DNA of 64,000 bases from Curtobacterium sp. A7_M15 (GCF_030705415.1 NZ_JAUZED010000003.1:1-64000); one strand, 5' to 3'; positions 36,019 through 44,628 are shown, numbered from the stretch's first letter. Translations and numbers: made by a program. The notes: a model not told the origin generated them from the sequence alone.

Positions 36019-36148
36019 AGAGGCGGGGGGGGGCCCCTCAGAATTGGTGACGGCCGCCCCCCCCACCGCCCCCACCCCCCCCCCCCCACTGAATTTTCCC
36101 GGCGGCGGGGCGCGTAACCACCTTTTTTTGGCCCCCCCCCCCCCACTC
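36019..36148. repeat. Low-complexity G/C homopolymer tracts
   Basis: A G-run, several C-runs (one of 14) and a T-run alternate within 130 bases between the small ORF and the ArdC-like gene. Some may be real, but the pattern resembles unreliable base calling. Confidence 0.7.
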
Positions 36149-36200
36149 ACCCTCCCACTCACCCTCCCACACGTCCAGTCCCCGAAAGGACCGACCCGCC

Positions 36201-37130
36201 ATGATTACCACCACCATCAAGAAGCGCCCCGCGAAGTCCCGTCGCACGTCCGTCAGCCCGGAGCAGCGGAAGGAGCAGGCCGCCGCGCTCCACGAGTCGA
36301 TGGCAACGCAGGTTGAGCAGCTGCGCGACTCGGACCGGTGGACCGCGTTCCTGCAGTTCGCGGCCGCGTTCCACGCCTACAGCCTGAACAACGTGTTGTT
36401 GATCCTCAGCCAGCGGCCCGACGCCGAACGCGTGGCCGGCTTTCGGAAGTGGCAGGCCCTCGGCCGCCAGGTCCGTAAGGGGGAGAAGTCGCTCCGCATC
36501 TTCGGCTACAGCACCAAGAAGGTGACCGAGGAGGACGAGAACGGCGAGACGCGAGAGAAGCGTTACCCCCGGTTCCCGATCCTGCCGGTGTTCGATATCG
36601 CCCAGACGGACCCGATCGACCCGGACGCAGACGACCCGTCGACGCTCACCGCCCCGCTGACCGGCACCGACGACCACGGCGTCATCGATGCCCTGACCGC
36701 GCACCTGGTCGCGGACGGGTGGACCGTCGAGCACACCGAGCCGGGGCAGCACCGCAACGGGTTCACCGACCCCGAGGCTCGTCGCGTCGTGATCGGCTCG
36801 CACCTGTCCCCGGAGCACGCCGCGAAGACGCTGATTCACGAGCTCGCGCACATCGTCCTTGGCCACGTCGACGACCTGTCCGAGTACGCCGAGCACCGTG
36901 GCCTCATGGAAACCGAGGCCGAGTCCGTGGCCTACGTCGTCGCCGGACTGGTCGGGTTCGACACCGCCGCCTACAGCGTCGGTCACGTCGCCGGGTGGTG
37001 GCGCGCGTCGTCCCACTTGCTTCGGGCTTGCCAGCCGCGCCGAAAAGCGTCCTGGCGGCTCGGGCCTCGCGCAGTTGGCTCGGCAGGAACTCCGCACCGC
37101 GGAGGATGTCGATGCCCTCTTGGCGGATGA
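36201..37130 (+). CDS. ArdC-like ssDNA-binding / ImmA-IrrE metallopeptidase protein, 3' end replaced
   Basis: The N-terminal ArdC-type ssDNA-binding domain (RWTAFLQFAAAFHAYSLNNV, LILSQRPDAERVAGFRKWQ, RQVRKGEKSLRIFGY) is followed by a zinc peptidase domain with HELAHIVLGH (HExxH) and the Glu-containing METEAESVAYVVAGL. Such proteins protect incoming conjugative DNA in plasmids and ICEs. GAAAGGACC precedes the ATG. After YSVGHVAGWW (about 37005) the sequence no longer fits the family. The frame runs on through out-of-frame VapB-like sequence, so the last 40 residues are foreign. Confidence 0.8.
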   Translation: MITTTIKKRPAKSRRTSVSPEQRKEQAAALHESMATQVEQLRDSDRWTAFLQFAAAFHAYSLNNVLLILSQRPDAERVAGFRKWQALGRQVRKGEKSLRIFGYSTKKVTEEDENGETREKRYPRFPILPVFDIAQTDPIDPDADDPSTLTAPLTGTDDHGVIDALTAHLVADGWTVEHTEPGQHRNGFTDPEARRVVIGSHLSPEHAAKTLIHELAHIVLGHVDDLSEYAEHRGLMETEAESVAYVVAGLVGFDTAAYSVGHVAGWWRASSHLLRACQPRRKASWRLGPRAVGSAGTPHRGGCRCPLGG

Positions 37131-37143
37131 GCAAGACAGGTGA
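37016..37143 (+). pseudogene. VapB-type antitoxin, C-terminal fragment
   Basis: In the frame that ends at 37143 the DNA encodes LASRAEKRPGGSGLAQLARQ and ELRTAEDVDALLADEQDR, like a VapB antitoxin tail. Its stop overlaps the VapC-like start (GTGA), as in intact vapBC operons. The N-terminal half is missing; the fragment is fused out of frame to the ArdC-like gene. Confidence 0.5.
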
Positions 37144-37545
37144 CCACCTACTATCTCGACACGTCAGTTGCCCTTCGAGCCTTGCTCGGGAATTCGCCTT
37201 CAGCTGCCGAATGGATCGATGCCGTGACTGACGTTAGCTCCTGAACACGATCTCGTCACAGGTCGGCTGCTGCAAACGGAACTGACCAGGGTGCAGCGAC
37301 GAGAACGACTACCGGTCGCACCCCGAACCGAGATTCTCGATGTCCTTGGCATCTTGCCGATTACCGATGGTGTACTAGCTGCCGCAGAGTCAATCGGACC
37401 TCACATCAAAACACTCGACGCGATCCACCTCGGCTCAGTCATCGCTGCCGGGCTCGACGCGACGATCGACACGCACGATGCCGGGATGAAAGCCGCGGTC
37501 GAACACCTCGAATACCCGAGCCATGATCCGGTACTCGAGCCCTAG
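37140..37545 (+). pseudogene. VapC-like PIN-domain toxin, frameshifted
   Basis: GTG 37140 begins TTYYLDTSVALRALLGNSPS, a PIN-domain N-terminus with its first catalytic Asp. TGA stops the frame at about 37241. The sequence continues in the next frame as HDLVTGRLLQTELTRVQRRE, then IKTLDAIHLGSVIAAG with the DAIHL motif and DATIDTHDAGM. A one-base-class frameshift therefore splits a full PIN ribonuclease. It should be inactive, unless the shift is a sequencing error. Confidence 0.75.
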
Positions 37546-37589
37546 CCCAGCCTTCGACCTCGAGCCGATAATGTACCTTATGTCAGATT

Positions 37590-37743
37590 GCGGTTTTTCG
37601 TGCGCGCGGCGACCGGTCAGGCGCAGCACCGTTAGGCACGCTTGCGGGCCACCCGTCGCGACCGCCTGCGCAGGAGCAGGCGGCGACACCACCGCCAACA
37701 ACGACCCGAGCAGCGCCACCAACGTGACCACCGCCAGCAACAC
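37590..37743 (-). pseudogene. N-terminal fragment of an exported protein
   Basis: The minus strand starts at ATG 37743 with a signal-peptide-like helix (MLLAVVTLVALLGSLLAVVS, then PPAPAQA) and loses sense after about 45 residues. Probably a truncated secreted protein at an element junction. No other gene is seen between 37546 and 37775. Confidence 0.3.
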
Positions 37744-37775
37744 TCAACGAGAACGAACAGATAACGCGGTCGTCG

Positions 37776-37985
37776 TTACGCGTAGGCAGAGAAGCTTCGA
37801 TCAAAGAGCTTTTCCAGGAAGCCGAAGGCTGCGAGTCCGAGCACGATGGGGCCGAATCCGACGATGATTGGCTGAAATTGCCAGACCGTGCCCCTCCTCG
37901 CTGTTGTCGCGATCTGGCGAAGGGCAACAACCCCCAGAATGTCACCGACGACGCTAGCGAGAAACGCGCCTACTAGCGCAACCAT
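37776..37985 (-). CDS. Small two-helix membrane protein
   Basis: A 69-residue frame (MVALVGAFLASVVGDILGVV ... FQPIIVGFGPIVLGLAAFGF) with two hydrophobic segments and a charged end. The composition is protein-like, but no ribosome binding site or family is evident. It may be a real small gene or part of a decayed transporter. Confidence 0.35.
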   Translation of the reverse strand: MVALVGAFLASVVGDILGVVALRQIATTARRGTVWQFQPIIVGFGPIVLGLAAFGFLEKLFDRSFSAYA

Positions 37986-38079
37986 GCGCTACGCCACGAG
38001 AGCACGCGGGAAGTCGCCGAGATCCATGTCCGGGCCATCGGATGAAGGTGAAGTTGTTTGCCGGGCCCGGCGGGACGTC

Positions 38080-39507
38080 TCAGCGCCAGGCGCGACGGCG
38101 GACCTTGCCGGTGTCGTCTCGGATGGGGGCGTGGACGATGGTCCAGCTTCGAGGACGCTCGTCGGGTGTGAAGGCTGAAGCTGCCCAATCGTCGAGCTGC
38201 TCTCGGGATACGGAGCTGGTTCCCACATCCACGACCGCGTGGACGCGTTGTCCGAAGTCCGGATCAGGTTTGCCGACGACGACGCAGGTTCGCACTGCCG
38301 GGTGACGTTCGAGTGTGGACTCGACCGCTGCGGGCCACACATTCACACCACCAGAGACGATGAGGTCGTCGTTCCGGTCCGCGATGTACAGGTAGCCGTC
38401 GTGGTCCAGGTGGCCGCTGTCGCCGAGGCTGTGCCAAGAGTCCTGGGCTGGCACCCCGCGTCCGAGGTACCGGTACGTCGCGGCACCGGGTCTCGTCATC
38501 TCGATGCGTCCGGTCTCGCCGATGCCGGCGGCGCGGCCGTCGGGCCGGACGATGCGGATGGTGGTGCCGCCGATCGGACGGCCAACGCTGCCCGGGTGTT
38601 GAAGCCACTCGTCGCCGCGGATCATGGCGAGGCCGTTCGACTCGGTGCCGGAGTAGACCTCGACGACTCGGTCTGGTCCGAGCCACCGAATCCAGGAACG
38701 TTTGACGTGTGGTGGGCACACGGCGCCGATGTGCAGGACCGAGTCGAGCGATGTCACGTCCGCGTCGGCGAAAAGTTCAGGGCCGAGGGCCATGATCCGG
38801 GACATCATCGTGGGCACGAGCATTCCCCAGGTGGCGCGGGCGCTGACGACGGTGTCGAGCCACGCCGCGGCGTCGAACCTGGGCATGAGGACGAGCGCGT
38901 GCCCGGTCATGAGACCGCGCATCGCATAGACGAACGGTGCCGCGTGGTGGAGCGGTCCGGCGACGAGCTGGGTGGCGTGGCGCGGGACGAACTCCGCGAC
39001 GCGTCCGTCCGGATCGACGTGCGCCGACGCGGCGGCCACGACGACTTTCGGGGTGCCGGTGCTGCCGCTCGAGGTCGGTGCTTTCCAGGACGCCGCCGCG
39101 TGGTCTTCGAGCGGCCTCGCGTCGGTGTCACTCGCCGGGTCTCCGGCTCCGTCCAGTGGCATCCATGTCCGGCCGGCGACCGGCTCGTCTGACACGACGA
39201 GTGCGGGATCGACGAGGTCGAGCACCTTCTGCCGTTCTGGGGCGGGCAGGCGTGGCGAGAGCGGTTGCGGGGTGGCCCCTGCCTTCCAGACGGCGACGGT
39301 CGCGATGACCGTGTCGACGGTGTTGCCGCCGACGACCGTGACGAACGAATCGGTCCTGACTCCGGCGTCCCGGTAACGGCGGGCGAGGGCGTTGGAGCGC
39401 GCCTCGAGGGTGCCGCGCGTCAGGGCGTCGCTACCGTCGCGGACGGCAGGAGCGTCGGGCGAGCGCTGAGCGAGTTCCGTGAACGCTCGCGAAATGGTGA
39501 TCCGCAT
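38080..39507 (-). CDS. AMP-dependent synthetase/ligase (ANL superfamily)
   Basis: A 475-residue adenylate-forming enzyme with the ATP-binding loop SSGSTGTPK, the A5-type motif VEVYSGTESNGL, LGDSGHLDHDGYLYIADRND (A7/A8 region) and the C-terminal catalytic Lys in DDTGKVRRRAW. It would activate a carboxylic acid, probably to an acyl-CoA; the substrate is unknown. The ATG lies 6 bases after the stop of the glycosyltransferase gene, so it is the last gene of that small operon. Homologous ligases accompany MSMEG_0565-type glycosyltransferases in nit1C-like clusters. Confidence 0.85.
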   Translation of the reverse strand: MRITISRAFTELAQRSPDAPAVRDGSDALTRGTLEARSNALARRYRDAGVRTDSFVTVVGGNTVDTVIATVAVWKAGATPQPLSPRLPAPERQKVLDLVDPALVVSDEPVAGRTWMPLDGAGDPASDTDARPLEDHAAASWKAPTSSGSTGTPKVVVAAASAHVDPDGRVAEFVPRHATQLVAGPLHHAAPFVYAMRGLMTGHALVLMPRFDAAAWLDTVVSARATWGMLVPTMMSRIMALGPELFADADVTSLDSVLHIGAVCPPHVKRSWIRWLGPDRVVEVYSGTESNGLAMIRGDEWLQHPGSVGRPIGGTTIRIVRPDGRAAGIGETGRIEMTRPGAATYRYLGRGVPAQDSWHSLGDSGHLDHDGYLYIADRNDDLIVSGGVNVWPAAVESTLERHPAVRTCVVVGKPDPDFGQRVHAVVDVGTSSVSREQLDDWAASAFTPDERPRSWTIVHAPIRDDTGKVRRRAWR

Positions 39508-39513
39508 CGTTCG

Positions 39514-40662
39514 TCAGACGTGCAGGGAAGTCCGTCGGGTCCGGCCCACTGGGCTGCCGCCTGCGTTCTCGCGGAGCCGCTCGTACAGGGCGACGTGCGC
39601 GGCGGCCGCGGCCGGCCAGGAGTACCTCGCCGCGAGAGCACGACCCGCAGCCGGGTCGACGGGATCGCCGACTGCCGACCGCAATCCTCGGGCGATGTCG
39701 TCAACGTCGGCGGCGTACCGGACCGTCGGGCCGAACACCTCCCGGAGGACGGGGAGGTCCCGTGCGACGACGGGGACGCCCGCGGCGAGGGCCTCCGTCG
39801 CGGCGAGCCCGAAGCCTTCTTTGGTCGACACGAAGGAGAACGCGGCGGCCGCTGCCATTAGGGATGGCAGGTCCGGGTCGGGGACGACGCCGAGTTCCGT
39901 CACCGGGATCGCCCGTTCGGCCACCATCGCGTCGAAGGCGGCCCGGTACGGGCGGTAGTCGAACAGTGTCTCGCCACCTGCGAGGACGAGCCGGACGTTC
40001 TCGGTTCCCGGCGCCGAGCGCAGTCGGTCGTAGGCGGCGAGGAGGTCGATCGTGCCCTTGCGGGGTTCGATGCCACCGACCGCGAGCACGTATCGACCCA
40101 GGCGGTCGGTCCACCGGGCGCGCGCGGCCATCGCGTCCTCGGTCTCCCCGGCTGCGCGGGCGAAGCGGGCCGCATCGACGCCATTCGGGATGACGGTCGC
40201 GACGCGGCCATATTCTCGGGCGACTTCCGCTGCGACGGACTTGGAGACGCAGACGAGCGCTGCTGGTTCGCGGACGGCGCGGTCGTGGCACGCGATGAGC
40301 TGCTCGGTGGTGAACGTGTCGAGGTGGTGCACGGTGCGGACGGCGCCTTCGCAGGCGTTCGAGGAGATGCAGTCCTGCGCGTGCACGATGTCGAAACCGT
40401 CGAGGTCCAGGCCGTCGCGGAGCACCGCGATGGACCGGACGATGCGTTCCCCGACGGTCTCCTCGTCGGGTCCAGCCGGAAACGGGACGACCTGCAGTCG
40501 CACCCGCGGGTCCACGTCGCGGAAGAACACGCGGTCGCCACTGCGGCCGAGGGTGCCGACCGTCACGTCGTGTCCCATCGTGGCCAGGGCCTCCGCGAGG
40601 GCGAGCGTGTGGACAACGCCGCCGCGTGGCTTCGTCGAGTAGGTGAGCAGGGCGATCCGCAC
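39514..40662 (-). CDS. MSMEG_0565-type family 4 glycosyltransferase
   Basis: A 382-residue GT-B fold transferase: N-terminal RIALLTYSTKPRGGVVHTLA, VHAQDCISSNA, IPNGVDAARF, AVGGIEPRKGTIDLLAAY and the nucleotide-binding STKEGFGLAATEALAAGVPV. The MSMEG_0565-like subfamily is found in nitrilase-linked (nit1C) clusters, where its acceptor is unknown. GTG 40662 is used, 2 bases after the stop of the AIR-synthase-like fragment. The two genes were therefore one operon. Confidence 0.85.
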   Translation of the reverse strand: MRIALLTYSTKPRGGVVHTLALAEALATMGHDVTVGTLGRSGDRVFFRDVDPRVRLQVVPFPAGPDEETVGERIVRSIAVLRDGLDLDGFDIVHAQDCISSNACEGAVRTVHHLDTFTTEQLIACHDRAVREPAALVCVSKSVAAEVAREYGRVATVIPNGVDAARFARAAGETEDAMAARARWTDRLGRYVLAVGGIEPRKGTIDLLAAYDRLRSAPGTENVRLVLAGGETLFDYRPYRAAFDAMVAERAIPVTELGVVPDPDLPSLMAAAAAFSFVSTKEGFGLAATEALAAGVPVVARDLPVLREVFGPTVRYAADVDDIARGLRSAVGDPVDPAAGRALAARYSWPAAAAAHVALYERLRENAGGSPVGRTRRTSLHV

Positions 40663-40664
40663 GG

Positions 40665-41055
40665 TCAGCCCGCCGCGGTGCCGAGGCCGGTGACCGTGCT
40701 GGTGACCACGGTGGTCTCCTCGCCGTCCGGCCACCGGAGGCGGACGCCCGGTTCCTTCGTGACCTCGCCGCACTCGCTTGTCGTCGCTGCGGGCGAGGAC
40801 ATCCGGGACGTGCCGGGGTCGTCGGCGGTGAGCATCGCGAAGCCGGGGAAGCAGCCGAGCCAGTCGGCCGTGGTGGCGAGCCGCGGTGTCGGGATGTCGG
40901 CGACGTCGAGGACGGCTCCGCCGCCGGACGCCTCGGCGAGCATGCCGACCGTTCCGACGATGCCGGCCATGCTGACGTCCTTCGCGGCCGCCGGCCGGGC
41001 TCGCCCCACGGTGGCGGCGAGGTCGCGCAGCACCGCCCGGTCCCGGCCCTCGGTG
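40665..41055 (-). pseudogene. AIR synthase-like protein (sll0787 family), C-terminal half
   Basis: From about 41055 downward the minus strand encodes RAVLRDLAATVGRARPAAAK, then DVSMAGIVGTVGMLAEASGG, TPRLATTADWLGCFPGFAML and a Thr/Val-rich end. This is the PurM-like C-terminal domain of the sll0787 family found in nit1C clusters. Upstream of 41055 the sequence belongs to another gene on the other strand, so the N-terminal part is deleted. Confidence 0.7.
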
Positions 41056-41059
41056 CTGT

Positions 41060-41313
41060 TCCATTGTGCGCCGGTGTGCCCCGCCCGAGAACACCTGCCG
41101 TTCAGCCTGACGTGGTGGTCATTCACGTTCCCCGTCGGCACCTGCGTCACCGGCCTGAACGGCCTCGCCCTGCACTCCGGACTCACCGTCATCGCCGTCC
41201 TCGCCGTCGTCTACTACACCGGTCTCGTCGCCGCATGGCTCATCGTCGCCGTCCGCACCTTCCACGGCTCCGTCATCCGCGGCACACTCCTCGCACCACC
41301 ACAGCCGGCGTGA
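41060..41313 (+). pseudogene. TDT/SLAC1-family transporter, C-terminal fragment
   Basis: The plus strand encodes HLPFSLTWWSFTFPVGTCVT, GLNGLALHSGLTVIAVLAVV and a YYTGLVAAWLIVAVRTFHG helix, the last two or three helices of a tellurite-resistance/dicarboxylate transporter. The first eight helices are missing. It meets the AIR-synthase-like fragment head-to-head at about 41057. The 41314-41445 gap holds nothing recognisable. Confidence 0.65.
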
Positions 41314-41445
41314 CCTTCCGAGTGCGCTCTAACCGGCAGCAGGCCAGCAGTACTCAACATCAGGGAGTGCGAGCAGGTGGCGTGGGCGCAGGTGGTCGAT
41401 GTTCTGTCGGTGCGGTTACGGTGAGAGCAGCAGTGAGGGCGGCGA

Positions 41446-42480
41446 TCAGCTGTCGTTGCCGATGTCGTGCAGTGCGGTTGTGAGGTCCGCTTCTGACGGA
41501 AGCGCTGCTTGCACCGCCGGCGGCAGGAGGTCATAGCTGGCCACCCCGATCGGGCTCTGCTGTCCGGCGAGGGAGTACCGGACGACGGCGTCGTTCTTGT
41601 CCGCGACGAGGAGCAGTCCGACGGTGTCCGCGTGCTGGGCGCGGCGGAGCCGGTCGTCGACGAGGGCGACGTAGAAGCCGAGCTGGCCGAGGTACTCGGG
41701 CTTGAACTTGCCGGTCTTGAGCTCGATGACGACGTAGCGGAGCTGCTCGACGTGGAAGAAGAGCAGGTCGACGTAGAAGTCGTCCCCGTCGACATCGAAG
41801 TGCACCTGCCGGCCCACGAACGCGAACCCCTCGCCGAGCTCGCGGAGGGTGTCGATGATCCGGTCGACGAGCGCCTGCTCGAGGTGGCGTTCCTTCGCAT
41901 CGCCGTCGAGCGCGAGGAAGTCCAGCACGTACGGATCCTTCGTCAGCTGCTGCGCGAGATCCGAGTCGCCCGCGGGCAGTGTTGCGGGGAAGTTCGACGG
42001 TGCCGCTTGCAGCCGGGCGTGGGCGCCGGTCTTGATCTGGTGCTCGAGCACGTTCCGCGACCACCCGTGCGCTGCAGCGTGTGCGGCATACCAGTCGCGG
42101 AGCTCCTGGTCGTCGAGCCGGTCCAGGAGGACCGTGATGTGGCCCCAGGGCAGTTCTGCAACAGGCTGTTGCAGATTCCGCTCGTCGTCCCATGCGGCGG
42201 CGAACGCCCGCATGTACGCGAGGTTCCGCGGCGAGAAGCCTTTCATCTCCGGGAACTCCGCCCGAAGATCCGTTGCGAGTCGACCAATGACGTTGCGGCC
42301 CCAGCCTTCCTCCTCCTGCCGGCGCAGAATCGATGCGCCGATCCCCCAGTACAGGCGCACCAGCTCCGTGTTCACGCGCCGCTGCGCGGTGAACCGCGCC
42401 TGGCGCACCTGGCGCTTCAGGTCGGCCAGCGCGGCGGCGTACCCGGACGGGATCGGAGCGGCCTCAGTCATCGCACCCAT
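41446..42480 (-). CDS. PDDEXK nuclease domain protein, YhcG/DUF1016 family (copy 2)
   Basis: A 344-residue paralogue of the nuclease at 6162-7196. It keeps the DUF1016 N-terminal domain (LVRLYWGIGASILRRQ, FSPRNLAYMRAFAAAWDDE) and the PD-(D/E)XK core (DGDDFYVDLLFFH and YVVIELKTGKF). Differences are scattered single substitutions (for example HFDVDGDD for HLDVDGDD), so the copies diverged a while ago and both look intact. It starts at ATG 42480 (ATG 42471 is possible), divergent from lsr2 copy 2. Confidence 0.88.
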   Translation of the reverse strand: MGAMTEAAPIPSGYAAALADLKRQVRQARFTAQRRVNTELVRLYWGIGASILRRQEEEGWGRNVIGRLATDLRAEFPEMKGFSPRNLAYMRAFAAAWDDERNLQQPVAELPWGHITVLLDRLDDQELRDWYAAHAAAHGWSRNVLEHQIKTGAHARLQAAPSNFPATLPAGDSDLAQQLTKDPYVLDFLALDGDAKERHLEQALVDRIIDTLRELGEGFAFVGRQVHFDVDGDDFYVDLLFFHVEQLRYVVIELKTGKFKPEYLGQLGFYVALVDDRLRRAQHADTVGLLLVADKNDAVVRYSLAGQQSPIGVASYDLLPPAVQAALPSEADLTTALHDIGNDS

Positions 42481-42590
42481 TGTGCCGTGCTCGGCCCACC
42501 GTCACACGCCGCACGTGTTCACGAACGCAGCCGACGTTTCTGCCACAGTAGAAAGGAAACACCCCCATCCCCACGAAAGGCGGCGTTCCT
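42481..42590. promoter_or_regulatory. Divergent promoter region of lsr2 / yhcG-like pair (copy 2)
   Basis: The 110-bp spacer keeps TCTGCCACAGT (42539-42549) and GAAAGGCGGCGTTCC before lsr2, as in copy 1. Intervening sequence differs, which marks these as the conserved elements. Confidence 0.5.
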
Positions 42591-42935
42591 ATGGCGCAGA
42601 AAGTCACAACGACCCTCGTTGATGACCTGACCGGCGACACGATCGATGAAGGCAAGGGACGCACCGTGCCCTTCTCGTTCGATGGCAACCACTACGAGAT
42701 CGACCTCTCGGATGACAACGCGGACGCGCTCCGCGAAGCGTTCTCCGACTACGTCGCCGCCGCCCGCAAGGTCAGCGGACGCCAGAACCGCACCAGCGGT
42801 GGCACCACCCCGAAGCGCGGCAACTCCGACGAGCTCGCGAAGATCCGCGAGTGGGCGAACGCGAACGGCCACGAGGTCTCCAGCCGCGGTCGCATCAGCC
42901 AGGCCGTCCGCGACGCGTACGACGCCGCACACTGA
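42591..42935 (+). CDS. lsr2: Lsr2 family nucleoid-associated protein (copy 2)
   Basis: A 114-residue Lsr2 with the dimerisation domain (MAQKVTTTLVDDLTGDTIDE, FDGNHYEIDLSDDNAD) and the DNA-binding domain ending in IREWANANGHEVSSRGRISQ with the RGR motif. One residue shorter than copy 1 in the linker. AT-rich DNA bridging is expected. The ATG follows a GAAAGGCGGCG purine stretch. The consistent pairing with a nuclease gene at two loci suggests a functional link, for example silencing of the nuclease. Confidence 0.95.
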   Translation: MAQKVTTTLVDDLTGDTIDEGKGRTVPFSFDGNHYEIDLSDDNADALREAFSDYVAAARKVSGRQNRTSGGTTPKRGNSDELAKIREWANANGHEVSSRGRISQAVRDAYDAAH

Positions 42936-42953
42936 CGCTCCCCCTCCACGGCA

Positions 42954-42983
42954 ACGGCCGGCGCCCCTCGGGACGCCGGCCGT
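42954..42983 (+). terminator. Terminator after lsr2 copy 2
   Basis: Arms ACGGCCGGCG and CGCCGGCCGT with a 10-base loop, followed by TCTCGTTC, 19 bases after the stop. Confidence 0.7.
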
Positions 42984-43149
42984 TCTCGTTCACGCCAATA
43001 GTTCGCTCTTACGTCAACTGGATCGCGGACGTCCCCTTGCTAGGTCGCATCCGTCGCGAACCACCGCCGACGTGACGCCCCCGAGCTTCCACCCGTGCAC
43101 ACCGGACCGCATGTCGACCGCAGCTCAGTACGCGATCCCGAGGCGGCGG

Positions 43150-43409
43150 CGGCGAGGTCGTCGACGTATCCCGGGGTCTGACCGCTGCGGAGACTGCGGC
43201 CATACTTTCGGAGATTGATGGCGTAGAAGCGTGCGCCGAGGGCGGCCGGCGAGCTCGGTGTGGAAGAAGTAGTCCGACCAGCCGTGCACGTACAGCACGT
43301 CAAGCTCGGTCAGCGGCGCGCGGGGACGCCGAAACACCCGCCCCGTGTAGCGGATGACCGTTGCGGTGACTGGCGCCTCGCTGTCGGTCCCGAGCGGGAG
43401 GGCTCGCAT
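43150..43409 (-). pseudogene. Alpha/beta hydrolase, N-terminal fragment with frameshift
   Basis: The minus strand begins RALPLGTDSEAPVTATVIRY and continues to ELDVLYVHGWSDYFFHTELA, the oxyanion-side region of a lysophospholipase-like hydrolase. It then shifts frame to ALGARFYAINLRKYGRSLRS and stops making sense after GYVDDLAA. The nucleophile region is missing, so it is inactive. Confidence 0.65.
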
Positions 43410-43463
43410 CTAGAAGTCAGGACCCAGCGGGTCCGGCTGCCACAATGCATCCGCCATGCTGAT

Positions 43464-43979
43464 CTACGGGGCCCGGTCGAACCGGACTCCCGCCGGGTTC
43501 GCTGGCAGCACCGTCAGGATGAGCAGAATCACCAGGGCGGCGAGGAACGCGACCGCGGCGATGAACCAGAACACAATTGCGGTCGCGACGGCTGCTTGCG
43601 TGTGCTGCAGCGCGATGCCCCCTCCGATCCCGAGGAGCACGAACCCAACAAGGGTGCAGAGCAACGGTGAGAACGCCCACCAGCCGGAACGGTTCGTGTC
43701 GTGCAAGCGCCGCCAGAGCAGAGCCAGGGTCGGGATGAGGATCAGCAGCCCCCAGGCCGTGCTAACTGCTGAGAAGATCCGTCCCGCCAGGCCGTCGATG
43801 TTCGACAGCGATCCGAGGACCGTGTTCACGAGTGCTGCGAAGAGGTACCACCACCAATACTCGCTGCGCGATGCCCGGCCGGAGAAAATGAAGAACTTTT
43901 GCCAGAATCGCACGAACGCCTGGCTGAACGACGCACCGTAGAGCGGCTCGAGCAGCGGCTGCTGATTATTGGTTGTCAT
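43464..43979 (-). CDS. DUF805 family membrane protein
   Basis: A 171-residue protein with the DUF805 motif FSGRASRSEYWWWYLFAALV, LWRRLHDTNRSGWWAF and four membrane helices. DUF805 proteins are of unknown function; some are prophage- or stress-associated. Upstream on the minus strand lie hdeD-like and adhesin genes, at short distance. A frameshifted paralogue is at 49703-50240. Confidence 0.85.
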   Translation of the reverse strand: MTTNNQQPLLEPLYGASFSQAFVRFWQKFFIFSGRASRSEYWWWYLFAALVNTVLGSLSNIDGLAGRIFSAVSTAWGLLILIPTLALLWRRLHDTNRSGWWAFSPLLCTLVGFVLLGIGGGIALQHTQAAVATAIVFWFIAAVAFLAALVILLILTVLPANPAGVRFDRAP

Positions 43980-44028
43980 CGGTTCCCCCTCCGAGTGATG
44001 TAGATAGTGCTGCTATGGCGGGATGCGA

Positions 44029-44628
44029 TTAGGGGCGTTCTGTGCGAGCTTTCCGTCCGAGGGTGGCGGCGCGGATGATGGCGATGATGCCGAGGATAAT
44101 CAGGCTGATGGCGGTGAAGGTCAGCAGCCAGATCGCGGACCACACCGGGGTGACGGCGACAATGATGCCGGCGATGATGCTGAGCACGCCGAAGGTGATC
44201 GACCACCCACTTCTCGGGCCGCGGCTCTCCGCTAGCGCGAGGACACCTTCGATGACCCAGCCGATGCCAATCACGGCGGTTGCGACGATGACGAGAGTGA
44301 CGGCGGCTACCTGCAGGTTGCGGAGCGCGATGATGCCGGCGGCCAGGAGGAATAGGCCGAGGACGATGCTCAGGATGCGGTGGCCGGTGCTGGTCGTCGT
44401 CGCGGTGATGGCGACCACGACGCGGATGATCCCGGTGACGGCGAAGTAGATGCCGGCGGCGGCTGCGACGACGACGAGGGTGTGTGCGGGCCAGATCAGC
44501 AGCACGATGCCGATGACGATGGCTGCTGCGCCGCTGATCCCGAACGCGATCCGGAAGGTGCGGAGGGCGGTGTGTTCCAGTCGGTGCGCGTCGAGGGTGA
44601 AGCCGGTGGTGTCGTGTGCGGTGCTCAT
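44029..44628 (-). CDS. HdeD family acid-resistance membrane protein (DUF308)
   Basis: A 199-residue protein with six regular hydrophobic helices arranged as three similar pairs (AAIVIGIVLLIWPAHTLVVV, HRILSIVLGLFLLAAGIIAL, WSITFGVLSIIAGIIVAVTP). This is the HdeD/DUF308 pattern, linked to acid stress in enterobacteria. Its ATG overlaps the adhesin stop by 4 bases, so both are made from one mRNA. In the adhesin context an envelope-stress role is likely. Confidence 0.85.
   Translation of the reverse strand: MSTAHDTTGFTLDAHRLEHTALRTFRIAFGISGAAAIVIGIVLLIWPAHTLVVVAAAAGIYFAVTGIIRVVVAITATTTSTGHRILSIVLGLFLLAAGIIALRNLQVAAVTLVIVATAVIGIGWVIEGVLALAESRGPRSGWSITFGVLSIIAGIIVAVTPVWSAIWLLTFTAISLIILGIIAIIRAATLGRKARTERP

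Noticed and set aside
38239-39192. 317-codon plus-strand frame opposite the AMP ligase
   Set aside because: Antisense shadow of an enzyme with all ANL motifs.
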